Assembly: GCA_025934255.1 (NCBI GenBank)
Contig: JAICYJ010000033.1
Coordinates: 1 to 33,621, forward strand
Source of the DNA: Thermoleophilia bacterium
Lineage (GTDB): Bacteria; Actinomycetota; Thermoleophilia; Gaiellales; JAICJC01
Reading direction: 5' to 3'
Length of the DNA: 33,621 nucleotides
Below, in pieces: positions 13,990 to 21,816 of this stretch (position 1 is the stretch's first letter; every line of letters begins with the position of its first letter). A program made the position numbers and the translations under genes. Below the pieces are notes generated by a model, which saw nothing but the letters and a program-made list of their open reading frames with translations, ran no database searches and was not told where the DNA came from.

Positions 13990-14622
13990 TCAGGCGGTGC
14001 GCTTGGTACCGCGCGGGGCGCGGCCATAGCCCTGCGCCTGCAGCTCCGCGGCGACCGTCTCGCGGGCCTTGTAGATCCGCCACTTGACCGTGGCCAGCGT
14101 GGTATCGAGCGACTCCGCGATCTCGGCGTAGCTGAGGCCGACCACGTCGCGCAGCAGCAGAGCCATCTTCAGGTCGAGCGGAAGCGCGCCGATCGCCCGC
14201 CAGACCGTGTCCATCTCCTCGATCGCCTCGGTCTCGATCCGCACCGGGTGCAGATGCGCGACCACGTCCAGCTCGACCGCCGGCCGGCCGCGCCGCTCGC
14301 GCGCCCGCAGCTCGTCCACCACACGGTGCTTCGCCACCTGGAACATCCAGGTCGTGAACTGGCAGCGCGCGTCGAAGCCGGGAAGCGCCTGGTAGACCCG
14401 CAAGAACACCTCCTGGCACATGTCCTCGGCCAGCGCCTGGTCACCCGCCAGCACGCGGGTGATGTAGTTCAGCAGCGGCACCTGGTACTGGCGCACGATC
14501 ACAGCAAACGCACGCTCGTCTCCGTGCCGTGCGAGCCTTAGGACGTCGGGGTCTGGCTGCTGGAGTGCCAAGTTTGTGTCGGGATGGTTACGAAAACCGC
14601 CGGAACTGTACACCAGGTACAT
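13990..14622 (-). CDS. ECF-type RNA polymerase sigma factor
   Basis: This 210-residue sigma-70 family protein has only regions 2 and 4. Region 2 has DERAFAVIVRQYQ, then AEDMCQEVFLRVYQAL and FTTWMFQVAKHRVVDELR. Region 4 has LPLDLKMALLLRDVVGLSYAEIAESLDTTLATVKWRIYKARE with the DNA-binding helix-turn-helix. It would direct core polymerase to a specific promoter set. No anti-sigma factor is encoded next to it. It begins only 22 bases after the gpmI stop on the same strand, with AAGGAAGG in the gap, so it is probably carried on the glycolytic operon transcript. The exact start is uncertain because the first ~25 residues (MYLVYSSGGFRNHPDTNLAL...) are poorly family-like. Confidence 0.9.
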   Translation of the reverse strand: MYLVYSSGGFRNHPDTNLALQQPDPDVLRLARHGDERAFAVIVRQYQVPLLNYITRVLAGDQALAEDMCQEVFLRVYQALPGFDARCQFTTWMFQVAKHRVVDELRARERRGRPAVELDVVAHLHPVRIETEAIEEMDTVWRAIGALPLDLKMALLLRDVVGLSYAEIAESLDTTLATVKWRIYKARETVAAELQAQGYGRAPRGTKRTA

Positions 14623-14643
14623 GCCGGGCGGGCAAAGCCTTCC

Positions 14644-16140
14644 TTACAGGACACCGGCCAGCAGGCTGCGGCCGTCCATCTGCTCCGGCTGGGCCAGCCC
14701 CAGCAGCTCCAGCACCGTCGGTGCGATGTCTGCCAGACGCCCGCCGTCGCGCAGCGAACCGGCGTAGCCGACCGCGATCAGCGGCACCGGGTTGGTGGTG
14801 TGCGCGGTGTGCGGGCTGCCGTCAGGCTCCAGCATCTGCTCGGCGTTTCCGTGGTCGGCGGTGACCAGGCAGACGCCGCCGGCTCGCTCGACCACGGCGG
14901 TCACGCGCCCCAGGCAGCGGTCGACGGTCTCCACCGCCTCCACCACGGCCGGGATCACCCCGCTGTGGCCGACCATGTCGGCGTTGGCGAAGTTGACCAG
15001 GCCGAACCCGTACGCGCTCGTCGCGATGCCGTCACAGAACAGGTCGCAGACGCCCTCGGCGCTCATGGCCGGCTTCAGGTCGTAGGTGGCCACGTCGCGC
15101 GGCGAGTCGACGAGCGACCAGCGCTCGCCCTCGCTGCGGTGCTCGCTGCCGCCGTCGAAGAAGTAGGTGACGTGCGGGTACTTCTCCGTCTCGGCCACGT
15201 GCAGCTGCGACACGCCGCTCGACGCCAGCACCTGCGCCAGCACCGAGGTCACCGGCTGCGACGGGTAGGCGACCGGCGCGTGGAAGTCCTCCGAGTACTC
15301 GGTCATCTGCACCAGGGCGGGCAGTGGCGGGTCGGCTCCGCGGTCGAACTCGTCGAAGCCGGGCTCGAGCAGGGCCCGGAACAGCTGCCGGCAGCGATCC
15401 GGCCGGAAGTTGAAGAACACCACCGCATCCTCGCCGCGCACGCGTCCCTGCGCCGGGTCGCCCACCACGATCGGCTCGATGAACTCGTCGGTGGTGCCGC
15501 TCTCGTACCCCGCCCGCACGGCCGCCACCGGGTCGTCGGTCACGGCGCCGAGACCGTGCACCATCGCATCGTAGGCGCGCTTCGTCCGGTCCCAGCGGCG
15601 ATCTCGGTCCATGCCGAAGTAGCGCCCGCACACCGTTGCCAGATCGGGCACTGTCTCCAGGAACCCGGCGCCGCTGGTGGGCGAGACGTCGCGCCCGTCG
15701 GTGAACGCGTGGACGTGCACCCGCTCGACCCCCTCCCGGCGGGCCATTTCGATCAACGCCAGCAGGTGGCGGATGTGGCTGTGCACGCCGCCGTCGGACA
15801 CCAGCCCGACCAGGTGCAGGGCCGCACCGCGGCCGCGCGCGCAGGCGTCCAGCAGCACCTGGTTGCGGTAGATCCCGCCGGAGGCGACGTCCGCGTCGAT
15901 CCGCACCAGATCCTGCAGCACCACCCGCCCGGCGCCGAGGTTGAGGTGGCCCACCTCCGAGTTGCCCATCTGGCCGTCGGGCAGGCCGACCGCCCGCCCC
16001 GAGGCGGCCAGCGTGGTGCGCGGCCCGGCCGCCCAGAGGCCGTCGAACACCGGCGTGTCGGCCAGGTCGACCGCGTTGCCCGGACCCGGCGCGGCCAGCC
16101 CCCAGCCGTCCAGCACCACCAGACAGACCGGCCCGTTCAC
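14644..16140 (-). CDS. gpmI: 2,3-bisphosphoglycerate-independent phosphoglycerate mutase
   Basis: This 498-residue enzyme interconverts 3- and 2-phosphoglycerate in glycolysis without a bisphosphate cofactor, using two metal ions. Characteristic blocks are VVLDGWG near the N-terminus (metal Asp), DGQMGNSEVGHLNLGAG with the nucleophile serine, HAFTDGRDVSPTSG, MDRDRRWDRTKRAYDA, FFNFRPDRCRQ, NADMVGHSG and TADHGNAEQM. The length fits the family (~510). The start is GTG at 16140, overlapping the tpiA stop as GTGA. A much longer open frame runs through tpiA in another phase but is not coding. It is the last glycolytic gene of the operon and is followed by the ECF sigma factor. Confidence 0.96.
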   Translation of the reverse strand: MNGPVCLVVLDGWGLAAPGPGNAVDLADTPVFDGLWAAGPRTTLAASGRAVGLPDGQMGNSEVGHLNLGAGRVVLQDLVRIDADVASGGIYRNQVLLDACARGRGAALHLVGLVSDGGVHSHIRHLLALIEMARREGVERVHVHAFTDGRDVSPTSGAGFLETVPDLATVCGRYFGMDRDRRWDRTKRAYDAMVHGLGAVTDDPVAAVRAGYESGTTDEFIEPIVVGDPAQGRVRGEDAVVFFNFRPDRCRQLFRALLEPGFDEFDRGADPPLPALVQMTEYSEDFHAPVAYPSQPVTSVLAQVLASSGVSQLHVAETEKYPHVTYFFDGGSEHRSEGERWSLVDSPRDVATYDLKPAMSAEGVCDLFCDGIATSAYGFGLVNFANADMVGHSGVIPAVVEAVETVDRCLGRVTAVVERAGGVCLVTADHGNAEQMLEPDGSPHTAHTTNPVPLIAVGYAGSLRDGGRLADIAPTVLELLGLAQPEQMDGRSLLAGVL

Positions 16141-16871
16141 GTGGCCGCGGCCACGATCGCCAGGAAGGCGTCGGCCTCCAGGCTGGCACCGCCGATCAGG
16201 CCGCCGTCGATGTCCGGCTGCGCCAGCAGCTCGGGGGCGTTGTCGGGCTTCATGCTGCCGCCGTACTGGATGCGGATCACTTCGCTGATCTCGGCCGGGA
16301 AGCGCCCGCGGATGAAGCGGTGGGCCTCCTCGGCCAGCGCGGGCGTGGCCGTGCGCCCGGTGCCGATCGCCCAGATCGGCTCGTAGGCGATGGTCAGCCG
16401 GGCGGCGTGGGACGCGGCGCCCGAGTCGGCGATCTGGCGAGCCAGCACCTGCTCGGTCTCGCCGGCCTCGCGCTGCTGCTCGGTCTCGCCCACGGCCAGG
16501 ATCACGTCCAGGCCGGCGGCGTCGGCCGCGGCCAGCTTCTCGGCCAGGGCCGCGTCGGTCTCGCCGAAGTACTGCCGCCGCTCCGAGTGCCCCAGCAGCA
16601 CGCCGTGCACGCCCAGGTCGAGCAGCATGGCCGCGGAGATCTCGCCGGTGAAGGCGCCCTGCGCGGCCTGGTGCATGTTCTGGGCGTAGACGCGCAGCTG
16701 CGATCCGGCCGCGGCCCGCACCGCCTCGGCCAGCGACGTGAAGGGCACGCACACGGCCACCTCCGGCCCATCCGGCAGCCGCGCGGCCAGATCGGCCACG
16801 AACGGGCCGGTCTCGCCCGCGGTCTTGTGCATCTTCCAGTTGCCGGCCACGAACGGCCGCCGCCCGCTCAC
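16137..16871 (-). CDS. tpiA: Triosephosphate isomerase
   Basis: This 244-residue TIM barrel interconverts glyceraldehyde 3-phosphate and dihydroxyacetone phosphate. Catalytic landmarks are GNWKMHKT (Lys), GVLLGHSERRQYF (His electrophile), AYEPIWAIGTGRTAT (catalytic Glu and phosphate-loop start) and IQYGGSMKPDN with GGASL for phosphate binding. Length is normal for the family. The GTG start at 16871 overlaps the pgk stop, and the TGA stop overlaps the gpmI GTG, both as GTGA. Translational coupling through the operon is therefore very likely. Confidence 0.97.
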   Translation of the reverse strand: MSGRRPFVAGNWKMHKTAGETGPFVADLAARLPDGPEVAVCVPFTSLAEAVRAAAGSQLRVYAQNMHQAAQGAFTGEISAAMLLDLGVHGVLLGHSERRQYFGETDAALAEKLAAADAAGLDVILAVGETEQQREAGETEQVLARQIADSGAASHAARLTIAYEPIWAIGTGRTATPALAEEAHRFIRGRFPAEISEVIRIQYGGSMKPDNAPELLAQPDIDGGLIGGASLEADAFLAIVAAAT

Positions 16872-18010
16872 GCCGGCGATCCCTGCAGCGCGACCACGCC
16901 GGGCAGCGGCTTGCCCTCGATCAGCTCGAGCGCGGCGCCGCCTCCCGTCGAGACGTGGGTGATGTCGCCGGCCGCGCCGGCCACGTTGACCGCGGCCACC
17001 GAGTCGCCGCCGCCCACCACCGAGGCGGCGTTCGAGCCGGCCACCGCGCGGGCCACCGCCAGCGTGCCCTGCGCGAACGGCTCCAGCTCGAACACGCCCA
17101 TCGGCCCGTTCCAGAAGATCGTCTCGGCGGCGGCCAGGCGGGACGCGTACGCCGCGGCCGTGGCCGGGCCGATGTCGAGCCCCATCCAGCCATCGGGGAT
17201 CTCGCTGACCGGCACCACGCGCGTCACGGCGTCGGCGGCGAAGCGATCCGCCACCACCACGTCGGTCGGCAGCAGCAGCCGGCAGCCGCGCTCGCGGGCG
17301 TCGCCCATCGCCGTCCGCGCGATCGCCTGGCCGTCCTCGTCCTCGTGCCGCGACGCGCCCACGGCGAGGCCGTCCGCCACCAGAAAGGTAAAGGCCATGG
17401 CGCCTCCGATCAGGATCGAGTCGGCCAGCTGGGTGAGCCGGTCGATGACCCCGATCTTGTCGGCCACCTTGACGCCGCCGATCACGACCACGAACGGCCG
17501 CGCCGGGCTGTCCAGCAGGTTCGCGAACGCGTCCAGCTCCGCCTCCAGCAGCAGCCCGGCCGCCGACGGCAGCTGCTGCGCGATCCCGACCGTGGACGCG
17601 TGGGCGCGGTGCACCGCCCCGAACGCGTCCTGCACGAACAGGTCGGCGTTGGCGGCCAGCTCAGCCGCGAAGCCGGGATCGTTGGCTTCCTCGCGGGCGT
17701 CGAAGCGCAGGTTCTCGAGCATCCGCAGCTCGCCCTGCTCATCGCCGAAGGCGATCTCGCGCCCCAGCAGCTCCGACAGCCGCTCCGCCACCGGCCGCAG
17801 CGACAGCTCCGGCTTGGGCTCCCCTTTCGGCCGGCCCAGATGCGAGCAGACCACCACCTGCGCGCCCGCGTCCAGCAGCAGCTCGATGGTCGGCACGGCC
17901 GCGCGGATGCGGGTGTCGTCGGCCACGTGGCCGGCGTCCAGCGGCACGTTCAGGTCGGAGCGAACCAGCACCCGCCGCCCGGCGACGTCCAGGTCGCGGA
18001 CGCCCCTCAC
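16868..18010 (-). CDS. pgk: Phosphoglycerate kinase
   Basis: This 380-residue enzyme transfers phosphate from 1,3-bisphosphoglycerate to ADP. Visible signatures are [14 protein letters not shown] (substrate Arg/Asp/Asn), [58 protein letters not shown] (usually GGAKVSDKI), [10 protein letters not shown] and the C-terminal nucleotide loop [11 protein letters not shown]. The start is GTG at 18010, giving [11 protein letters not shown]; the reading frame extends upstream into gap, but those residues are not family-like. It overlaps the gap stop codon as GTGA and the tpiA start in the same manner. Confidence 0.97.
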   Translation of the reverse strand: MRGVRDLDVAGRRVLVRSDLNVPLDAGHVADDTRIRAAVPTIELLLDAGAQVVVCSHLGRPKGEPKPELSLRPVAERLSELLGREIAFGDEQGELRMLENLRFDAREEANDPGFAAELAANADLFVQDAFGAVHRAHASTVGIAQQLPSAAGLLLEAELDAFANLLDSPARPFVVVIGGVKVADKIGVIDRLTQLADSILIGGAMAFTFLVADGLAVGASRHEDEDGQAIARTAMGDARERGCRLLLPTDVVVADRFAADAVTRVVPVSEIPDGWMGLDIGPATAAAYASRLAAAETIFWNGPMGVFELEPFAQGTLAVARAVAGSNAASVVGGGDSVAAVNVAGAAGDITHVSTGGGAALELIEGKPLPGVVALQGSPA

Positions 18011-19005
18011 GCGATCTTGTTGATGAGGTCCACCACCCGGCAGGAGTAGCCCCACTCGTTGTCATACCAGGAGAGCACCTTGACCAGGTTGCCGTTGGCC
18101 ATGGTCAGCTTGGAGTCGAAGATCGAGCTGAACGAGTTGCCGACCACGTCGGTGGACACGATCGGGTCGTCGGTGTACTGGAGGATGCCGGTCATCGCGC
18201 CGGTGTCGGCTGCCGCTGCGAACGCGTCGTTGACCTCGTCGCGGGTGACGTCCCGGTCCAGCACCGCGACCAGGTCGGTGGCCGATCCGCACGGCACCGG
18301 CACGCGCAGGGACAGGCCGTCCAGCTTGCCCAGCAGCTCCGGGATCACCAGCCCGATCGCCTTGGCTGCGCCGGTCGTGGTCGGGATCACGTTGATGGCG
18401 GCGGCACGGGCGCGGCGCAGGTCTGCGTGCGGTGCGTCCAGCAGCGCCTGGTCGCCGGTGTAGGCGTGGGTCGTGGTCATGAAGCCGCGCTGGATGCCGA
18501 AGCGGTCGAGCAGCACCTTGGCCAGCGGCGCCAGGCAGTTGGTCGTGCACGAGGCGTTGGAGATGATGTGGTGGCTGTCGGCGTCGTAGAGGTCGTCGTT
18601 GACGCCGATGCAGACCGTGATGTCGGGGTCGGTCGCGGGGGCGCTGATGATCACCTTGCGGGCGCCCGCCTCCAGGTGCTTGGCCGCGCCCTCGCGCTTG
18701 GTGAAGAAGCCGGTCGACTCGACCACCAGGTCGATGCCGAGGTCGCCCCAGGGCAGCGCGGCCGGGTCGCGCTCGGCCACGACCGCCACGTGCTTGCCGC
18801 CCACCGACAGGCCGTCGCCGTCGACGGACACGTCATCGGGGTAGGCGCCGTGGATGCTGTCGTACTTGAGCAGGTGGGCCAGCGTGGGCGCGTTCGTGAT
18901 GTCGTTCACGGCCACGATCTCGAAGCCGGCCCCCCGGTCCCTGGCCGCCCGGAACACGTTTCGGCCGATGCGGCCGAACCCGTTGATCGCCACACGTGCG
19001 CTCAT
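18007..19005 (-). CDS. gap: Glyceraldehyde-3-phosphate dehydrogenase, type I
   Basis: This 332-residue NAD(P)-dependent dehydrogenase makes 1,3-bisphosphoglycerate. The N-terminal Rossmann fold starts [13 protein letters not shown]. The catalytic site is [13 protein letters not shown] with Cys153, and the partner His lies in THAYTGDQ. Phosphate-binding residues lie in the following region, and the C-terminus has [16 protein letters not shown]. The ATG at 19005 is chosen because [10 protein letters not shown] is family-like and a GGGGG tract lies ~8 bases upstream; an in-frame start at 19026 adds seven unlikely residues. It is first in the gap-pgk-tpiA-gpmI operon. The 5' flank carries a strong terminator-like hairpin (19033-19063) and a longer inverted repeat (19087-19169), so expression may be controlled by readthrough. 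Confidence 0.97.
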   Translation of the reverse strand: MSARVAINGFGRIGRNVFRAARDRGAGFEIVAVNDITNAPTLAHLLKYDSIHGAYPDDVSVDGDGLSVGGKHVAVVAERDPAALPWGDLGIDLVVESTGFFTKREGAAKHLEAGARKVIISAPATDPDITVCIGVNDDLYDADSHHIISNASCTTNCLAPLAKVLLDRFGIQRGFMTTTHAYTGDQALLDAPHADLRRARAAAINVIPTTTGAAKAIGLVIPELLGKLDGLSLRVPVPCGSATDLVAVLDRDVTRDEVNDAFAAAADTGAMTGILQYTDDPIVSTDVVGNSFSSIFDSKLTMANGNLVKVLSWYDNEWGYSCRVVDLINKIA

Positions 19006-19029
19006 TCGAGAACCCCCAAATCGCAATGG

Positions 19030-19063
19030 AAAACGGCCGCCAGTGTATCCACTTGGCGGCCGT
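19030..19063 (-). terminator. Intrinsic terminator-like hairpin just upstream of gap
   Basis: On the reverse strand ACGGCCGCC pairs with GGCGGCCGT. After a bulged A the stem continues AGTG/CACT around a GATA loop, and TTTTCC follows at once. This is a strong intrinsic-terminator shape in a GC-rich genome. It ends about 25 bases before the gap ATG, too close for an ordinary promoter to fit afterwards. An alternative reading is a promoter: the loop side contains TACACT, a possible -10, inside what would then be an operator palindrome. Confidence 0.6.
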
Positions 19064-19086
19064 GGGGGTCGGGATTGGAGCCCTCA

Positions 19087-19169
19087 GCTTGTGGGTGACC
19101 GGCAAGATCGGGCAGCGTCAGATGGGGTCTAAGGTCTGTCGCGCAAGGGATGCCAGGTCACCCACAAGC
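19087..19169 (-). ncRNA. Rod-like structured RNA candidate between whiA and gap
   Basis: A perfect 14-base inverted repeat (19087-19100 with 19156-19169) encloses further pairings in the same register: GGCA/TGCC with one bulged base, an internal loop, then GCGTCAGA/TCTGTCGC with a single T-T mismatch and a 12-base terminal loop. The result is a long rod with a central bubble. On the reverse strand the terminator at 19030-19063 follows ~23 bases later, so the pair could be a free-standing small RNA of roughly 150 bases or the leader of the gap operon. The rod-with-bubble shape recalls 6S-type RNAs, but I see no diagnostic sequence. The fold also exists on the plus strand, so orientation rests on the terminator. 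Confidence 0.45.
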
Positions 19170-19228
19170 CTTGTCTACCTATGATCGCTGGACCCCGTTT
19201 TTCGGGTAACACCCACTTGGGGGATATT

Positions 19229-20137
19229 TTAGGTTTTTGTAAGGGAAATAAGAGTTTTCATGTTTCGGGCGACCGCCGACTTGGTCATCGGCGGGTGCGC
19301 GCGCTCGCCCAATTCGGCCAGGGAACTGGATGGATTCGCCATTCTCAGCTCGGCCACGCGGCGCAGCTTGGGGTCGAGCAGTTCCAGGTCGAGCAGGGCG
19401 ATCGCCTCGCTCTGGCGGTGGGCGGCGGCGCTCGTCCGGCCCAGGTTGGCGCGGTCGCAGTTGGTCAGCCGGTTGGCGGCCTCGCGGGTGGCGCTGATCA
19501 CCTCGGCCTCCTGCAGCGACAGCACCGCGTCATGGGCGCCGACCAGCGCCAGCAGGTCGCGGATCGCATCGCGCGACTTGAGGTAGGCGATGGCGTGGCC
19601 GCGCCGGGAGGCGGCGCGCATCGGGATCTCCTCCGCCACGGCCACCTCGGCCAGCGCCTCGGCCGCTTCCAGCTCGGCGGTGCGCACCTCCAGGTGGGCC
19701 GGCTGCCGGGGCGCCGACACCGAGCCGGCGGCCACCAGCGCGCCGCGCAGGTAGGCGCCGCGGCAGCAGGCGCGGTTCAGCAGCCGCCGCGGTGGCCGCT
19801 CCAGCGGCGTCAGCGCCTCCGACAGCACGCCCGCCTCGTGCAGCAGCTGGATGCTGGTGCCGCCGGCGATCCGCAGCAACACGCGGTTGCGGCGCTGGAA
19901 CCGGTGCTCGCGGAAGGTCAGGATCTCGCAATCGGCCCCGCGCTCGCGCAGCAGCGTGAAGGCCAGGCGCGCTGCCGCCGGATCGGCCAGCTCAGCCACC
20001 GCCGCCAGCTCTCCCCCGCTCCGCACCTGCAGGCTGCCGGCGTGCCGGATCAGGCCGGAGAGAAAAGCCAGCCGGCAGCAGCTCTTGGCCGGCGGCCGCT
20101 CGACCAGCTCGTGCCGGACGTCCTCACTGAAGCTCAT
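19229..20137 (-). CDS. whiA: WhiA-family DNA-binding protein
   Basis: This 302-residue protein belongs to the WhiA family, known as a sporulation regulator in Streptomyces and as a conserved chromosome-associated factor in other Gram-positives. The N-terminus MSFSEDVRHELVERPPAKSCCRLAFLSGLIR is characteristic. The middle is the degenerate LAGLIDADG-type fold, with ACCRGAYLRGALVAAGSVSAP. The C-terminus is the helix-turn-helix, with LDPKLRRVAELRMANPSSSLAELGERAHPPMTKSAVARNM. The ATG at 20137 is selected by family alignment; the frame extends upstream without support. The gene overlaps the end of yvcK by 14 bases. Downstream lie the structured RNA candidate and gap. Confidence 0.95.
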   Translation of the reverse strand: MSFSEDVRHELVERPPAKSCCRLAFLSGLIRHAGSLQVRSGGELAAVAELADPAAARLAFTLLRERGADCEILTFREHRFQRRNRVLLRIAGGTSIQLLHEAGVLSEALTPLERPPRRLLNRACCRGAYLRGALVAAGSVSAPRQPAHLEVRTAELEAAEALAEVAVAEEIPMRAASRRGHAIAYLKSRDAIRDLLALVGAHDAVLSLQEAEVISATREAANRLTNCDRANLGRTSAAAHRQSEAIALLDLELLDPKLRRVAELRMANPSSSLAELGERAHPPMTKSAVARNMKTLISLTKT

Positions 20138-21101
20138 CGCGGTCCCAGCGCGACAGCCGCACCAGCGTGCGGCCCAGCTTGTCGGCGTCGTGCTGCCACT
20201 CACCGGCCAGTCGGGCGCCGAACACGCGCACGCCCTGGCGGCGCAGCCCGCCGCGGTCGACCGGCACCGGCACACCGTGCTCGGCCCGGTTGCGGCTGAC
20301 CAGCACCGCGTCCACCAGGTCGTCGCCGACGTGCTCGTAGATGCGCGCGATGTGGTCGGAGGCGCGGTAGCCCTCGGTCTCGCCCGGCTGCTGCAGCAGG
20401 TTGCAGACGTAGATGCGCGGCACCTTGGCCGCCCGCACCGCCTCGCGGATGCCCGGCACCAGCAGCGGCGGCAGGGTGCTCGTGAACAGGCTGCCGGGGC
20501 CCATCACGATCAGATCGGCCCGCTCGATCGCCTGCAGCGCGCGCGGGTGGGCGGCGGGGTCGGGCGGATCCAACCGCACGGTCCGGATCGACGCGCCGTC
20601 GGCCGCGATCGCGGTCTCGCCGCGCACGGTGCGCCCGTCCTCCATCTCGGCCACCAGCTCGACCATGTCGGTGGTGCTGGGCACCACCCGCCCCACCACC
20701 GCCAGCACCCGCGCCGACTCGGACACGGCCTGGTCGAAGCTGCCCAGCAGGTCGGTGAGGCCGGCCAGGAACAGGTTGCCAAAGCTGTGGCCGGCCAGCT
20801 CGCCGTCGGTGAAGCGGTGCTCGAACAGCTGGTTCACGAGCGACTCGTCCTCGGCCAGCGCCGACAGGCAGTGGCGCACGTCGCCGGGGGCGGGCATGCC
20901 GAAGTCCCGGCGCAGCCGCCCGGAGCTGCCGCCGTCGTCGGTGGTGGTGACGACCGCGGTGACGTTCGAGATGCGCTTGACCCCGCGCAGGATCATCGAC
21001 AGGCCGGTGCCGCCGCCCAGGCAGACGACGCGCACGCGGTTTCGCGATCGCGAAGTCGGCACCAACTCGACGTGCGGCGGCTGGTCTGGGATCAGCGGCA
21101 T
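20124..21101 (-). CDS. yvcK: YvcK/CofD-like gluconeogenesis factor
   Basis: This 325-residue protein belongs to the YvcK family, which is required in Bacillus for growth on gluconeogenic substrates and for normal cell shape, and which binds UDP-sugars. Characteristic stretches are VVCLGGGTGLSMILRGVK at the N-terminal nucleotide-binding loop, AVVTTTDDGGSSGRLRRDFGMPAPGDVRHCL, HSFGNLFLAGL, ADLIVMGPGSLFTSTLPPLLVPGI and YVCNLLQQPGETEGY. The ATG at 21101 is preferred. A TAACCT hexamer lies 10 bases upstream, which would leave a leader of about three bases. It overlaps whiA by 14 bases. The rapZ gene that usually precedes yvcK in this cluster is absent; a divergent methyltransferase lies there instead. 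Confidence 0.95.
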   Translation of the reverse strand: MPLIPDQPPHVELVPTSRSRNRVRVVCLGGGTGLSMILRGVKRISNVTAVVTTTDDGGSSGRLRRDFGMPAPGDVRHCLSALAEDESLVNQLFEHRFTDGELAGHSFGNLFLAGLTDLLGSFDQAVSESARVLAVVGRVVPSTTDMVELVAEMEDGRTVRGETAIAADGASIRTVRLDPPDPAAHPRALQAIERADLIVMGPGSLFTSTLPPLLVPGIREAVRAAKVPRIYVCNLLQQPGETEGYRASDHIARIYEHVGDDLVDAVLVSRNRAEHGVPVPVDRGGLRRQGVRVFGARLAGEWQHDADKLGRTLVRLSRWDRDELQ

Positions 21102-21111
21102 TCCACGGTCG

Positions 21112-21117
21112 AGGTTA
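21112..21117 (-). promoter_or_regulatory. Possible -10 (TAACCT), yvcK-whiA
   Basis: TAACCT on the reverse strand, 10 bases from the yvcK ATG, predicting a very short leader. It is weaker than the 6-7 base cases. Confidence 0.35.
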
Positions 21118-21151
21118 GCGTGTGCGTGATGGCTGAGCCCGCGGCCCACGG

Positions 21152-21157
21152 TAGGCT
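21152..21157 (+). promoter_or_regulatory. Leaderless-type -10 (TAGGCT), methyltransferase
   Basis: TAGGCT followed by 7 bases and the ATG at 21165. It supports that start over the in-frame ATG at 21129. Confidence 0.5.
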
Positions 21158-21164
21158 GACGGCC

Positions 21165-21815
21165 ATGCGGCAGCCGGCCTCGAGCGACCCGCGCAAGCAG
21201 CTGGTCGAGTCCGGCTACGACCGGATCGCGGAGCGCTACCTGGCCTGGGCGGCCGCGATCGATGACCCCGGCCGCGCCCGCATGCTGGATCTGCTGCTGG
21301 AGCGGCTGCCGCGAAGCGGCGACGTGCTCGATCTCGGCTGCGGCGCGGGCGTTCCCTCCACGGTGCGGCTGGCCGAGCGCCACCGGGTGACCGGCGTCGA
21401 CATCTCGCAGGAGCAGCTGCGGCTGGCCCGCGAGCGGCTGCCGGAGGCCGAGCTGGTGCATGCCGACCTGGCGTCGGTCGAGTTCCCCGATGCCAGCTTC
21501 GACGGCGTCACCTGCTTCTACGCGCTCGGCCACCTGCCGCGCGAGCAGCTGGGCGCCGTGTTCCGGTCGGTAGGCGGCTGGCTGCGGCCGGGCGGGTGGT
21601 TCCTGACCAGCCTCGCCTGCGGCGACCAGGCCGACGCGAGCGACGAGTGGCTGGGGGTGGAGATGCACTTCAGCGGCTACGGCCCCGACCGCAACCGCGA
21701 GCTGCTGCGGGAGGCCGGCTTCCGGATCGACGTCGACGAGGTGGTGCCGCTGCATGAGCCGGAGGGCACGGTCACGTTCCACTGGCTGATCGCGACGCCG
21801 GCCGCGGAGGACTGA
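21165..21815 (+). CDS. Class I SAM-dependent methyltransferase
   Basis: This 216-residue protein has a standard Rossmann-like methyltransferase fold. Motif I is VLDLGCGAGVPSTVRLA, the acidic end of strand beta-2 is VTGVDISQEQL, and ADLASVEFPDASFDGVTCFYALGHLPRE covers motifs II-III. LRPGGWFLTSLACGD is the post-III region. The substrate is unknown; the family includes small-molecule and ubiquinone/menaquinone-type methylases. An in-frame ATG at 21129 gives 12 more residues, but the TAGGCT hexamer favours 21165. The gene diverges from yvcK with 63 bases between starts and ends one base from the uvrC stop. Confidence 0.88.
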   Translation: MRQPASSDPRKQLVESGYDRIAERYLAWAAAIDDPGRARMLDLLLERLPRSGDVLDLGCGAGVPSTVRLAERHRVTGVDISQEQLRLARERLPEAELVHADLASVEFPDASFDGVTCFYALGHLPREQLGAVFRSVGGWLRPGGWFLTSLACGDQADASDEWLGVEMHFSGYGPDRNRELLREAGFRIDVDEVVPLHEPEGTVTFHWLIATPAAED

Positions 21816-21816
21816 C

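Noticed and set aside
14584..16386. 600-codon open frame opposite gpmI and tpiA
   Set aside because: It is antisense to two clear glycolytic enzymes and its composition is typical of a shadow frame.
19160..19220. Short hairpins with T/A loops after whiA (ACCCG-AAAAA-CGGG and CCC-AAGT-GGG) as a whiA terminator
   Set aside because: The stems are only 3-5 pairs and no T-run follows. The convincing terminator is the one at 19030-19063.
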